A stretch of 64,000 nucleotides of DNA from Congzhengia minquanensis (GCF_014384785.1 NZ_JACRSU010000002.1:186001-250000), one strand, 5' to 3'. Shown: positions 45,380 through 54,720, counted from the first letter of the stretch. Notes: generated by a model from the sequence alone, not told the origin. Program-made: numbers and translations.

Positions 45380-46432
45380 TCAATTTTTCTTTCGTGCGGC
45401 AGCATACGCGCAGGCAAAGAAAAAAGCGACTAACATGTAGGGCGCAACCTCCAAATAACGGTGCGGAAGCGAAGAGATACTTGCAAAGGCCGCCTGGGTT
45501 TTCCACGAGCTCACCACACATGCTGTAATTACCATGGAAACAAGCATTTGAAAAATCTTGCCTACAGCATAGGTTTTAATGCCCAGCCCAGCCTGGGATA
45601 CCACGCCGCAAACCTGGAGCAGTACGCAAACGCCGCCGAATCCAATAATGCCGGACAGCAAAATCATTGTGAAAGGAAGCGCCTGGCCGCTTACGCAAAT
45701 GTCCTGTGCGCCCAGGGTCACCTCTGCCATTCCGGAAACGGTGAGGCCCAGCGCACCGGAGCCAAGCAGTTTAAAAATGAAGGGGGTTAAAAATTCCCGC
45801 AGGACGGAAAAAAACACGATAAAGCCGCATACATTTAACATGGTCTGCACAGCGCGGCAAACGGCGTCGGAAAACGCACGGCCAAGATGAATTGCCATAA
45901 CCGTGCTGGTCTGATGCCCGTCGCTTTGTTTAGAAAAAAAGGAAAAGAAAATTCCGGTTAAAACAGCTGAAACCACATGCACCGCATAGAGGGTAACCCC
46001 TAAGCGGGTGCTTCCCAACATCCCTGCTCCCACTGCGCCGATAACGAACAGCGGGCCGGAATTGTTGCAAAACGGAAGCAGGCGCATTGCCTCATTTCGG
46101 CTGATTTCCTTGTTTTCGTACAGTTCTGAAACCATTTTTGCCCCTGTGGGATAACCGCATAAAATTCCCATTACAAATACCACTGCTCCGCTGCCGCTGA
46201 CCTTAAAAAGCCGTCTGGAGATAGGTGCCGCTATTTTTCCTGCACAGCTGACAAACCCCGTGTTCACCATGAAAGAGGATATAACAAAAAAGGGAAACAG
46301 CGAGGGAATAACCGTTTGAGCGCAAAGAACCAGTGCGCTTTTTGCCGCCTCCATAGACGTGCCTGCGCCGCAGACCACAAGCGCCAAACCTGCCGCAGAC
46401 AGTATATAAATGACAATATGTTTTGCTTTCAT
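45380..46432 (-). CDS. ylbJ: Sporulation integral membrane protein YlbJ
   Basis: 350 residues from the ATG at 46430-46432, with AGGTGAG upstream. Polytopic, with the YlbJ/nucleoside-gate features VIPSLFPFFVISSFMV, GILCGYPTGAKMVSEL and LPFCNNSGPLFVIG. In Bacillus ylbJ is a sigma-E gene needed for cortex formation. Here it is divergent from yqfC-yqfD, also sigma-E genes in Bacillus, across a 65-base gap holding a perfect inverted repeat. Confidence 0.93.
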   Translation of the reverse strand: MKAKHIVIYILSAAGLALVVCGAGTSMEAAKSALVLCAQTVIPSLFPFFVISSFMVNTGFVSCAGKIAAPISRRLFKVSGSGAVVFVMGILCGYPTGAKMVSELYENKEISRNEAMRLLPFCNNSGPLFVIGAVGAGMLGSTRLGVTLYAVHVVSAVLTGIFFSFFSKQSDGHQTSTVMAIHLGRAFSDAVCRAVQTMLNVCGFIVFFSVLREFLTPFIFKLLGSGALGLTVSGMAEVTLGAQDICVSGQALPFTMILLSGIIGFGGVCVLLQVCGVVSQAGLGIKTYAVGKIFQMLVSMVITACVVSSWKTQAAFASISSLPHRYLEVAPYMLVAFFFACAYAAARKKN

Positions 46433-46437
46433 CCTGC

Positions 46438-46489
46438 TCACCTCATGTAATTATTATGAAGCCTGCCGCATAAGTATTACATGAGGTGA
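46438..46489. promoter_or_regulatory. 14-base perfect inverted repeat between divergent sporulation genes
   Basis: TCACCTCATGTAAT (46438-46451) and ATTACATGAGGTGA (46476-46489), 24-base spacer. Each arm carries the ribosome site of the gene it faces. On both strands a GTAAT element sits 14 bases before a CATAA element (plus: GTAATTAT and CATAAGTA; minus: GTAATACT and CATAATAA), a weak sigma-E-like layout. Confidence 0.6.
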
Positions 46490-46497
46490 ACGTGATA

Positions 46498-46781
46498 TGA
46501 AAAGGCGAAAAAAAAAGAGCGAATCGATTTCTAAAAAAATCGTAGGCCGTTTTGATATTCCGGAAGACGTAGTGTTTGACATTCCGCGAATCACGGTTTG
46601 CGACAACACGGAAATTCGAATTGAAAATTATAAAACCGTTTTAGAATATGAAGAAACAGCAATTAAACTTGCCTGCAAAGATAAGTTTATCAATATTAAC
46701 GGCAAGAATTTAAACATTACCATTATAACCGATGACGAAATCAGCGTCAAAGGCATTATCACCGCGATTGAGTTTGCATAG
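46498..46781 (+). CDS. yqfC: Sporulation protein YqfC
   Basis: 94 residues. A basic N-terminus (MKRRKKKSES) precedes the YabP/YqfC fold (DIPEDVVFDIPRITVCDN, TDDEISVKGIITAIEF). Mother-cell sporulation protein of unknown biochemical role, possibly membrane-associated. AGGTGA ribosome site is inside the inverted repeat. 9 bases before yqfD. Confidence 0.93.
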
Positions 46782-46790
46782 GAGGTCGCC

Positions 46791-48035
46791 ATGTTTATCC
46801 CGGCTTTATTTTCTTATTTCAGGGGGTATCTGGTTATCACAGTTACCGGAAACTTTACGGAACGTTTTTTAAATGTCTGCACCGCTCAAAACATTCTCCT
46901 GTGGGACATCACACGAATTTCGGGCAGAACCATACGGTGCAAAATTTCTGTGCGTGCATTTAAAAAGCTTCCGAAAATTGCATATAACACAGGTGTGAAT
47001 GTAAAAATCAATGCCCGGCACGGTTTCCCCTTTATCCTTCAGCAATACCGCCGCCGAAAAATTATGCTGGCCGGTATATTTATATTTATCCTGTTCGTGG
47101 TTATGGCCAACCAGTTTGTGTGGGACATTGAAGTGCGCGGAAACGAAACGGTGAAAGCCGCCGACATTTTAGCGGTTTTAGAAGAAGAAGGTTTAAAATG
47201 CGGTGTTTTAAAATCGAAAATAGACCAGCGCACCTTAAAAAATAAAACCATGTTAAAAATTCCTGCCCTTTCCTGGCTGTGGGTTGACAAGCACGGTTCA
47301 AAAATTATTGTAGACGTCAGAGAGCGGGTTCCCGTACCGGAAATTTTTAATCCCGACGACTACTGCAACATCATAGCTGCAAAAGACGCGGTAATTGACT
47401 CATTAATCGTACGGGGCGGCATCCCGGTGGTTTCCATCGGCGACACAGTTTTAAAGGACACGGTGCTGGTAACGGGTAAAATTCCAAGCTCTTTAAAGTC
47501 TGAAATTCGATACGTGCAGTCTGACGCACAGATTTATGCCCGGGTATGGTATGAAAAAACACAGCAGTTTTCGCGTATTTCTACCATCCGCACCCAAACG
47601 GGTAACAAAAAAAAGCAGTATACGCTGAAAATTTTCGGCAGGGAAATCCACCTGTTCCATTCCGGCAACCCGCCCTATGAAAACAGCGACATAACAGAAA
47701 ACAAACATGAGCTCTCTGTTTTTGGAAACTATTTGGGTGCCACGCTGATATCACGGGAATTTAAAGAGGTAACGCTTTCTGAAGAACTGCACACGGAAGA
47801 AAGCATAGCAGCCCAGGGCGCACAAATTTTGAAAAACCAGATTGATGACGAAACCCTGCCGGACTCAGAGCTGCTTTCCGTTTCCGACTCGTACCGGGCT
47901 ATTAACGATACCACCGTGGAGGTGACGGTAAAGGCCGAATATAAAGAGGACATTGCCGTAAAAGTAAAAGGTGAAATTGAAGCGCCTGCACCGGAAGAGG
48001 GCGAAAACGGAGAAGCTTTACCGCCCCAGGCTTGA
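46791..48035 (+). CDS. yqfD: Sporulation protein YqfD
   Basis: 414 residues. N-terminal cytoplasmic part (GYLVITVTGNFTERFLN), one membrane helix at about 92-108 (MLAGIFIFILFVVMANQFVW), a POTRA-like outside domain (EVRGNETVKAADI) and a long C-terminal region. Family is confined to spore formers; in Bacillus it is a sigma-E gene. GGAGG ribosome site. Forms an operon with yqfC. Confidence 0.93.
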   Translation: MFIPALFSYFRGYLVITVTGNFTERFLNVCTAQNILLWDITRISGRTIRCKISVRAFKKLPKIAYNTGVNVKINARHGFPFILQQYRRRKIMLAGIFIFILFVVMANQFVWDIEVRGNETVKAADILAVLEEEGLKCGVLKSKIDQRTLKNKTMLKIPALSWLWVDKHGSKIIVDVRERVPVPEIFNPDDYCNIIAAKDAVIDSLIVRGGIPVVSIGDTVLKDTVLVTGKIPSSLKSEIRYVQSDAQIYARVWYEKTQQFSRISTIRTQTGNKKKQYTLKIFGREIHLFHSGNPPYENSDITENKHELSVFGNYLGATLISREFKEVTLSEELHTEESIAAQGAQILKNQIDDETLPDSELLSVSDSYRAINDTTVEVTVKAEYKEDIAVKVKGEIEAPAPEEGENGEALPPQA

Positions 48036-48093
48036 AATAACCCAATTTGTTTGATATAATAAATTATAAATCTTTTAACGCAGGAGAAACGGA

Positions 48094-48831
48094 ATGAAAA
48101 AAACAGTGTTAATTACAGGCGCTTCCCGCGGAATTGGCGCAGCAGCCGCAGTTTATTTTGCACAAAACGGGTTTGACGTTGGCATTAACTTTTTAAAAGA
48201 AGAAAAATCTGCAAAAAATGTGCTGCAGCAGGTAACGTCTTTGGGACGAAAAGGCGTCTTACTGCAAGCGGATGTGGCTGACCCCAGCCAGGCCGCTGAA
48301 ATGGTTGAAAGGGCCGCGTCTTGTTTCAACGGCATCGGCGTTTTGGTGAACAACGCAGGGGTTGCGAAGCAATCGCTGTTTACCGACGTTACGTTTGAAG
48401 AATGGAACCGTATGTTTGCGGTAAATGTAGGCGGCATGTTTAACACCACAGCTTCTGTTGTGCCGCTGATGGTGCACGAAAAACAGGGGGCAATTGTAAA
48501 CGTTTCCTCCATTTGGGGCATTTGCGGCGCGTCCTGCGAGGTACACTATTCCGCTGCAAAGGCGGCAGTTATCGGCGCTTCCAAAGCGCTGGCAAAGGAG
48601 CTTGCGCCATCAAATATCCGCGTAAACTGCGTTGCCCCGGGCGTAATTGATACAGATATGAACAGTAATCTTTTACCGGAGGATTTAGAGTGTTTAAAAG
48701 AAGAAACGCCTCTGGGAATAATCGGCACTGCACTTGATGTGGCAAAGTCAATCTTTTTTTTAGCGTCTGATTCCCTTGCGCCCTTCATCACCGGGCAGGT
48801 GTTAAGCCCAAACGGCGGGTTTATAATGTAA
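48094..48831 (+). CDS. Short-chain dehydrogenase/reductase (FabG-like)
   Basis: 245 residues. NAD(P)-binding TGASRGIG (7-14), NNAG, catalytic serine in NVSSIWG and YxxxK in HYSAAKAAV. The end RVNCVAPGVIDTDM and FITGQVLSPNGGF match 3-oxoacyl-ACP reductase-like SDRs. A fatty-acid role is possible but there are no fab neighbours, so substrate is open. Ribosome site AGGAGAA. It lies 58 bases behind yqfD. Confidence 0.88.
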   Translation: MKKTVLITGASRGIGAAAAVYFAQNGFDVGINFLKEEKSAKNVLQQVTSLGRKGVLLQADVADPSQAAEMVERAASCFNGIGVLVNNAGVAKQSLFTDVTFEEWNRMFAVNVGGMFNTTASVVPLMVHEKQGAIVNVSSIWGICGASCEVHYSAAKAAVIGASKALAKELAPSNIRVNCVAPGVIDTDMNSNLLPEDLECLKEETPLGIIGTALDVAKSIFFLASDSLAPFITGQVLSPNGGFIM

Positions 48832-48877
48832 CGAAAAACACGTCACAAAAATGTGACAAAATTTTCATAAAAATATC

Positions 48878-48990
48878 TTGAAATTTAAAATAAAATCCAG
48901 TATAATAATTTTCGTTCTCCCGGTCAGGGAGTGAACAAAAGATGCAGTAAAACCAATTCCTGTGGTGTATGCTGCATCTTTCTTTTTTTC
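48878..48990 (+). ncRNA. Candidate small RNA gene with its own promoter and terminator
   Basis: TTGAAA (48878-48883), 17 bases, TATAAT (48901-48906), then no reading frame of note, then AAAGATGCAG / CTGCATCTTT stem followed by a run of T (ends about 48990). Predicted transcript about 80 bases, with a small internal TCTCCC-ggtc-AGGGAG-type stem. It does not match any RNA family I know. Alternative: only a bidirectional terminator for uvrB plus a chance promoter. Confidence 0.45.
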
Positions 48991-48991
48991 T

Positions 48992-50956
48992 TTATTTTTT
49001 CTTGTTCTGCAAAAGCTTAATCCTGTCGCGGATTGAGGCCGCGTCTTCAAACCGCAGTTCTGAGGCCGCAAGTTTCATTTGTTCGGTTAAAATTTCAATC
49101 TGCAAATGAATGTCCATTTTCTTGGAAATTTTAACGTCTGCAATGGTTTCGTCCGGTGCCTCTCCCAAAGCGGAAATTACGCCTCTGATGTTTTTCTTTA
49201 TCGACTGGGGCGTAATGTTGTGCTGTTCGTTATATTCCTGCTGTTTTTTCCGCCGCCTGTTGGTTTCAGTAATGGCGCGCTCCATTGAGTTCGTAATTGC
49301 GTCGGCATACATAATTACTTTGCCGTCTGCGTTTCTTGCTGCGCGGCCAATCGTCTGAATAAGCGATGTTTCCGATCGCAAAAAGCCTTCCTTGTCCGCG
49401 TCTAAAATGGCAACCAATGAAACCTCAGGAATGTCTAACCCCTCCCTTAACAGGTTAATTCCCACCAGCACGTCAAACAGGCCTTCCCTTAAGTCCTTCA
49501 CAATTTCCATGCGCTCAATGGTTTTCACGTCGGAATGGAGGTATTTCACTTTAATGTCCATCTCACGCAGATAGTCGGTTAAATCCTCGGCCATTTTTTT
49601 CGTTAAAGTGGTAACTAAAACGCGGTTTCCCTTTTCCGTTTGGCTGTGAATTTCACCAACTAAATCATCCACCTGCCCTTTAACGGGACGCACTATAATC
49701 TCCGGGTCAAGCAAACCTGTGGGACGGATAATTTGTTCTGCAATCTGCACAGAGCGGCTGCGCTCGTAGTCGGCTGGCGTGGCACTGACATAAAGTACCT
49801 GGTTAATTTTTCCTTCAAATTCGTTGAAGTTTAAAGGGCGGTTGTCAAAGGCCGAGGGCAGGCGAAACCCATAATCCACAAGGGATTGCTTTCTCGCCTG
49901 GTCGCCGTTGAACATTGCCCGCACCTGAGGAACCGTAACATGCGATTCGTCAATGACCAAAAGAAAATCTTTCGGAAAATAGTCCATTAAGGTAAACGGC
50001 GCCGAGCCCGGCTCCCTTCCGCTGATGTGGCGCGAATAGTTTTCAATGCCCTGGCAAAAGCCAATTTCCCGCATCATTTCAATGTCATAAGTGGTTCTTT
50101 GTTCAATTCTCTGGGCCTCGAGCAGCATATCATTTTCTTTAAAATACTTCACACGCTCCGCAAGCTCTGCTTCAATGGTGCCGATGGCTTTTTCCATTTT
50201 TTCTTTTGTAGTAACATAGTGGGACGCGGGATAAATTGCCACATGGTTTCTAGTGCCCTTAATTTCACCCGTCACAACGTCAATCTCAGTAATGCGGTCA
50301 ATTTCGTCGCCGAAAAACTCAATCCGAATGGCGCTGTCGCTGCTCTCTGCGGGGAACACCTCTAAAACATCCCCCCGCACGCGGAACTTCCCGCGGACAA
50401 AGTTAATATCGTTTCGTTCATACTGAATTTCAACTAATTTTTTTAATATGCTGTCCCTGTCGCGAACCATGCCCGGACGCAGGGAAATCACAAGCTCGTT
50501 GTAGTCGATTGGGTCGCCTAAGCCGTATATACACGACACGCTGGCAACAATGATAACGTCGCGCCGCTCGAAAAGCGCCGCAGTAGCACTGTGGCGCAGC
50601 TTGTCAATTTCTTCATTCACCGCTGAGTCCTTTTCAATGTAGGTATCGGTATGGGGAATATATGCCTCCGGCTGGTAGTAGTCGTAATAGGAAACAAAAA
50701 ACTCAACGGCGTTCTCGGGAAAAAATGCCTTAAACTCACTGCAGAGCTGGGCTGCAAGGGTTTTGTTGTGGGCCAGCACCAACGTAGGCTTTTGCACCTT
50801 TTCAATGACGTTTGCCACGGTAAAGGTTTTTCCCGAACCGGTAACGCCCAATAACGTTTGTTCCCTTTCGCCGCGCAAAATTCCGTCGGTCAGTTTATTG
50901 ATTGCCTCAGGTTGGTCGCCTGTGGGCCGGTAGTCGGAATGTATTTTAAAATCCAC
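48992..50956 (-). CDS. uvrB: UvrABC system protein B, GTG start
   Basis: 654 residues, normal length. Walker A GVTGSGKT (37-44), the damage-clamping beta-hairpin [12 protein letters not shown], helicase motifs [13 protein letters not shown] (LLVIDESHV) and [10 protein letters not shown], and a C-terminal UVR domain ([21 protein letters not shown] shortened here to its core [11 protein letters not shown]). Nucleotide-excision repair damage loader. The start is GTG with AAAGGTG 9 bases upstream. Confidence 0.97.
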   Translation of the reverse strand: MDFKIHSDYRPTGDQPEAINKLTDGILRGEREQTLLGVTGSGKTFTVANVIEKVQKPTLVLAHNKTLAAQLCSEFKAFFPENAVEFFVSYYDYYQPEAYIPHTDTYIEKDSAVNEEIDKLRHSATAALFERRDVIIVASVSCIYGLGDPIDYNELVISLRPGMVRDRDSILKKLVEIQYERNDINFVRGKFRVRGDVLEVFPAESSDSAIRIEFFGDEIDRITEIDVVTGEIKGTRNHVAIYPASHYVTTKEKMEKAIGTIEAELAERVKYFKENDMLLEAQRIEQRTTYDIEMMREIGFCQGIENYSRHISGREPGSAPFTLMDYFPKDFLLVIDESHVTVPQVRAMFNGDQARKQSLVDYGFRLPSAFDNRPLNFNEFEGKINQVLYVSATPADYERSRSVQIAEQIIRPTGLLDPEIIVRPVKGQVDDLVGEIHSQTEKGNRVLVTTLTKKMAEDLTDYLREMDIKVKYLHSDVKTIERMEIVKDLREGLFDVLVGINLLREGLDIPEVSLVAILDADKEGFLRSETSLIQTIGRAARNADGKVIMYADAITNSMERAITETNRRRKKQQEYNEQHNITPQSIKKNIRGVISALGEAPDETIADVKISKKMDIHLQIEILTEQMKLAASELRFEDAASIRDRIKLLQNKKK

Positions 50957-50981
50957 AAAATTTCACACCTTTCCTATAAAT

Positions 50982-51761
50982 TTAATCTTCTGATTGCAAT
51001 TGTTTTCTATATTCCGTGGGGGTATGTCCACTAAATTTTTTAAATATTCTGTTAAAATTCCGAATGCTCTGAAACCCGCACTCCACTGCTAAAAATGCGA
51101 TGTCGGCCTTGGTGTGCAACAGCATTTCACAGGCAAATTCAAAGCGGAACATATTAATAAACTCTTTAAAATGCATGTTAAAACAGCGGTGAAACAAGGC
51201 TGAAAAGTAGTGATATTCATAGCCCAAAGCCGCAGCCGTACTACCTAGGGTTATTTCGTCGCTTAAATTTTCTGATATAAATGCAATTACCCGGTTCCGA
51301 AACTCATCGGATGATTTCATGTCAAAAGCAACGGCATGTTTTAAACATTCACTGCACACCAGATAAAGGCAGGATTTGGCCAAATATAACTCCGGCTGTC
51401 CCTGAAAAAACAGATGTTCTTTTAAAAAGGCTTCCTGCTTCAAACCGCATTTAAATTTTGAATAGCTGATTTGACTGTTGGCTTTTGAAAAGCTCAAAAC
51501 AAAATCTTCCGAAAACACGCCAACCCAAATTTTAGATTTCCCGTCCACAGCAAAAGAATGTACGGCATAGGGAGAAATAAGAATCATTTCACCAGGCTTT
51601 AGCACATCAGGCTTTCCGTTTACAGACAACTCCACCGTGCCCTTAAGAACGTAAATTAACTCATAATTTTTGTGAAAATGTGCGCTATAGGAAATATCTG
51701 AATATAAAAAGGCATTATAGTTATAGTTTCCGCAGGAATTTGATGTCTGGTGCTGAATCAT
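50982..51761 (-). CDS. AraC-family regulator of the glycyl-radical locus
   Basis: 259 residues from the ATG at 51759-51761, chosen for GGAAGGG 5 bases upstream; the longer open frame to 51923 overlaps the divergent gene and has no ribosome site. N-terminal cupin (SAHFHKNYELIYVLKGTVEL, LKPGEMILIS), C-terminal double helix-turn-helix ending GFQSIRNFNRIFKKFSGHTP. Its promoter abuts that of the activase gene, so it very likely controls it. The effector is expected to be the enzyme's substrate. Confidence 0.88.
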   Translation of the reverse strand: MIQHQTSNSCGNYNYNAFLYSDISYSAHFHKNYELIYVLKGTVELSVNGKPDVLKPGEMILISPYAVHSFAVDGKSKIWVGVFSEDFVLSFSKANSQISYSKFKCGLKQEAFLKEHLFFQGQPELYLAKSCLYLVCSECLKHAVAFDMKSSDEFRNRVIAFISENLSDEITLGSTAAALGYEYHYFSALFHRCFNMHFKEFINMFRFEFACEMLLHTKADIAFLAVECGFQSIRNFNRIFKKFSGHTPTEYRKQLQSED

Positions 51762-51794
51762 ATTTACCCTTCCAAATCTTAAATTCTGTCTATA

Positions 51795-51823
51795 ATTATA
51801 TAACATATTGCTTGCTTTGTCAA
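51795..51823 (-). promoter_or_regulatory. Consensus sigma-A promoter of the AraC regulator
   Basis: Minus strand: TTGACA (51818-51823), 17 bases, TATAAT (51795-51800). Confidence 0.78.
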
Positions 51824-51839
51824 CCTGCGCTGATATAAT
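51812..51839 (+). promoter_or_regulatory. Promoter of the glycyl-radical operon
   Basis: TTGCTT (51812-51817), 16 bases, TATAAT (51834-51839). A weaker -35 and short spacer fit an activator-dependent promoter. Its -35 box directly abuts the -35 box of the divergent AraC promoter. Confidence 0.62.
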
Positions 51840-51859
51840 GAAATATGTGGGGTGAGCAA

Positions 51860-52708
51860 ATGACAGGAACAATATTTTCCATTGAAGAATTTTCTGTTTA
51901 CGATGGGCCAGGAATCCGTTCAACGGTGTTTTTAAAGGGGTGTCCGCTGCGGTGCAGCTGGTGCCACAACCCCGAGGGACAGCTTAAGGAAAGCGAAATG
52001 ATTAAAAGTCCAAACGGGTGCATTGGGTGCGGAGCCTGTTTGCAAACAAGCGTGCAAAAAGAAGATGGCAGCATTTCTTTTACTGAGGAAAGCATAAAAA
52101 ATTGTCCAATCAATTTAATTCGGGTGTGCGGTGAAACCGTCAGCAGTGGTCAACTGTGTGAAACGCTGTTAAAAAACAAACGGATTTTAAATGCCGGCGG
52201 CGGGGTCACCTTTTCCGGAGGCGAGCCGTTTCTGCAAAGTAAATTCCTTTTTGAATGTATTATGAAGCTGAAAAACAAACTGCATACGGCAATTCAAACA
52301 AGCGGCTATTGCGACGCAAATACCTTTTGCAATGCATTAAATATAACAGATTATTTTTTGTTCGATTTAAAGCTGGCCGACGATGCCATGCATATCAAAT
52401 ATACCGGCGTTTCGAACCGGCCGATTTTACGGAATCTTTCGGCACTTGCAAAAAGCGGCGTACCTTATGTTGTGAGAATTCCGCTCATTCCCGGTGTAAC
52501 TGATTCAACGCGCAATCTGACACAGCTTGCGCAGATTTTAAACGATAACCATGTTTCTTACGCCGAGCTGCTACCATACAACAAAATGGCCGGCGGAAAG
52601 TATAAAATGCTTCAAAGAAACTATGCGCCAGGCTTTGACGAAGCTGCGCCGCCCCAACCCCGCCAGGATTTGTTTTGGTCGTTTGGAATACGCACAAAAA
52701 TTATGTGA
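51860..52708 (+). CDS. Glycyl-radical enzyme activating protein (radical SAM)
   Basis: 282 residues from the ATG at 51860 (GGGGTGAG upstream). The radical SAM cluster motif CxxxCxxC is at Cys28, Cys32, Cys35 (GCPLRCSWCHNPEG), preceded by the activase signature FSVYDGPGIRST. An insertion with CIGCGAC and a later NCP holds one auxiliary iron-sulfur cluster, fewer cysteines than the usual two-cluster activases. GGGVTFSGGEPFLQ is the GGE motif. It abstracts a hydrogen from the glycine of the enzyme encoded next, 13 bases downstream. Confidence 0.93.
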   Translation: MTGTIFSIEEFSVYDGPGIRSTVFLKGCPLRCSWCHNPEGQLKESEMIKSPNGCIGCGACLQTSVQKEDGSISFTEESIKNCPINLIRVCGETVSSGQLCETLLKNKRILNAGGGVTFSGGEPFLQSKFLFECIMKLKNKLHTAIQTSGYCDANTFCNALNITDYFLFDLKLADDAMHIKYTGVSNRPILRNLSALAKSGVPYVVRIPLIPGVTDSTRNLTQLAQILNDNHVSYAELLPYNKMAGGKYKMLQRNYAPGFDEAAPPQPRQDLFWSFGIRTKIM

Positions 52709-52721
52709 ACGGAGCGATTGT

Positions 52722-54704
52722 ATGACTGAAAAAATTGAACTTCAATTAAAACAGCTGAACAGCAAAGCTTATCAAACAAAGCGGAAACATATTGAGGACG
52801 CCATGTTTGACGACATTAAAAAGTCGGAAAACTTTATCAATAATTTTCAGAAAATCGTAGCACTTGAAAAGCCTTCTTTCTTGGAAAACGACGAATTTGG
52901 TTTTAACAGAAGCACTGATTTGACCATCCCACCCTATGGCGGCAATGTTACGCCGAATTATTACCGCATTATCTCCCAGGGCTTTGATGCGGTTTTAGAC
53001 CAAATTGGAAAAGCGGTTGCCAAAACTACAGATGCGGAGAAAAAAGCCTACGGCAAAAACATGGCAAAATGTATTCATTTGTGTCTGGAATTTTGCAGTC
53101 AATACAAAACAGCTGCCAAAGCAAGCGGCAATTTAAAGCTGTATGGCGCTTTAAAAAAGGTTCCTCACAAAGGGGCAGAATCGTTTTATGAGGCCTGTGT
53201 GTTTCTAAAAATCTGCATTTATTTCTTGCGGATTTCTTTTGTCGACCACTTAGGCCTGGGGCGTTTTGACCAATATATGTATCCGTTTTATCTGCATGAC
53301 AAAGCTTGCGGTGTGCAGGATAATGAGATTTTTGAAACCTTAGAATCTTTTTTCATTGCGATAAACCGGGATACTGACCTTTACTCCGGCGTGCAGCAGG
53401 GGGACAACGGACAAAGCCTGGTGCTGGGCGGCTTTGATAAGGCTGGAAACAGCCAATTTAACGAATTGTCGCAAATGTGTATGCAAGCCTCTTTAGAATT
53501 AAATCTGATTGACCCAAAAATTAATTTACGGGTTGGCAAAAACACGCCGGACGAAATTTTTGAGTTTGCCACCTTGCTCACCAAGCAGGGGTTAGGGTTT
53601 CCGCAATACTGCAACGACGACGTTGTCATTCCCGGCCTTTTAAAGCTGGGATATGAGCATGAAGACGCTGTAAACTATGTGGTAGCCGCGTGTTGGGAAT
53701 TTATTATACCGAATTGCGGGGCCGATGTTCCAAACATTCAAACAATGGACTTTCCGGCCGTTGTGAATCGGGCAGTTGTTGCAAAGCTGACAGAGTGTAA
53801 ACATTTTGATGAACTGATGGACTGTGTAAAAAAAGAGATTGAGATTGAATGTGGCATGTTAATTCATTCACGCCGGGAACAAAAAGTTGTTAAGCGTCCG
53901 CTTCTGTCCATTTTTATCGACGGCTGTATCGAATGTCTTGCTGATATGTATGACGGCGGGGCAAAATATCATAATTTTGGCTGTCATGGCGCCGGAATTG
54001 CTAATGCCGCCGACGCTTTGGCTGCGGTGAAAAAGAATGTTTTTGACGAGAAGACGATTGAAAAATCGGAGCTTTTAAACGCATTGGCAAATAATTTTCG
54101 TGGCCATGACGAGCTTCGTAATCAACTTAGAAATAGCCCTAAAATGGGAAACAACGACGACTATGTCGACAGCATTGCCTGTGACTTAATGGACTGTTTC
54201 TCCAATCACTTAAACAACAAGAAAAATGGACACGGCGGAGTTTGGAGGGCAGGCACAGGAAGTGCAATGGAATATATCTGGAAAGGGGAAAAGTGTCCCG
54301 CCACCGCTGACGGCAGGAAGGCGAAAGAGGCCTATTCTTCAAGTTTTTCCCCCGCGCTGGATGCGAAAACGGCGGGTGTTCTGTCGGTAATGCAGTCCTT
54401 TACCAAGTATCCTTTATGCAATATTGTGAACGGCGGGCCGCTGACCATTGAAATACACGACACCGTTTTAAGAAATGACGTTGGCATCAAAAAGGTTGCA
54501 ATGCTTGTGAAAAGCTATATCCTTTTGGGCGGCCACCAGCTGCAGCTTAATTCCATCAACAGGGAACGTCTGCTCGACGCCCAAAAGCACCCGGAGAACT
54601 ATCCGAACCTAATTGTGCGCGTCTGGGGCTGGAGCGGTTATTTTAACGAGCTGGATTTAAGCTATCAAAACCATATTATTCGGCGCACAGAATATGGCAG
54701 TTAA
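52722..54704 (+). CDS. Compact glycyl-radical enzyme of unknown substrate
   Basis: 660 residues from the ATG at 52722 (GGAG 7 bases upstream). Glycyl-radical loop RVWGWSGYF with Gly636, inside a C-terminus matching QNHIIRRTEYG. The active-site thiyl cysteine is Cys324 with Glu326 in AACWEFIIP, a C-x-E pattern as in dehydratase/lyase-type enzymes (GCxEP), not the Cys-Cys of pyruvate formate-lyase. GGHQLQLN is also typical. It is about 100-150 residues shorter than PFL, CutC or glycerol dehydratase, mostly before Cys324. Pairing with an activase and an AraC regulator indicates an inducible anaerobic radical reaction (elimination or C-C/C-N cleavage). Substrate unknown. Confidence 0.9.
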   Translation: MTEKIELQLKQLNSKAYQTKRKHIEDAMFDDIKKSENFINNFQKIVALEKPSFLENDEFGFNRSTDLTIPPYGGNVTPNYYRIISQGFDAVLDQIGKAVAKTTDAEKKAYGKNMAKCIHLCLEFCSQYKTAAKASGNLKLYGALKKVPHKGAESFYEACVFLKICIYFLRISFVDHLGLGRFDQYMYPFYLHDKACGVQDNEIFETLESFFIAINRDTDLYSGVQQGDNGQSLVLGGFDKAGNSQFNELSQMCMQASLELNLIDPKINLRVGKNTPDEIFEFATLLTKQGLGFPQYCNDDVVIPGLLKLGYEHEDAVNYVVAACWEFIIPNCGADVPNIQTMDFPAVVNRAVVAKLTECKHFDELMDCVKKEIEIECGMLIHSRREQKVVKRPLLSIFIDGCIECLADMYDGGAKYHNFGCHGAGIANAADALAAVKKNVFDEKTIEKSELLNALANNFRGHDELRNQLRNSPKMGNNDDYVDSIACDLMDCFSNHLNNKKNGHGGVWRAGTGSAMEYIWKGEKCPATADGRKAKEAYSSSFSPALDAKTAGVLSVMQSFTKYPLCNIVNGGPLTIEIHDTVLRNDVGIKKVAMLVKSYILLGGHQLQLNSINRERLLDAQKHPENYPNLIVRVWGWSGYFNELDLSYQNHIIRRTEYGS

Positions 54705-54720
54705 CGTTTTCTACTAAACA

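Noticed and set aside
48842..48857. Crp/Fnr-type operator GTCACA-aaaa-TGTGAC
   Set aside because: The half-sites are in the inverted order (TCACA first), unlike TGTGA-N6-TCACA; could be a short stem instead.
48942..48950. Two-codon reading frame (ATG CAG TAA) behind an AGGGAG in the candidate small RNA
   Set aside because: Too short to call a gene; spacing from the AGGGAG is long and chance is likely.
52551..52721. Longer start for the glycyl-radical enzyme
   Set aside because: The extra 57 codons overlap the activase gene in another frame; the ATG at 52722 has a GGAG site and gives a protein that begins after the activase stop.
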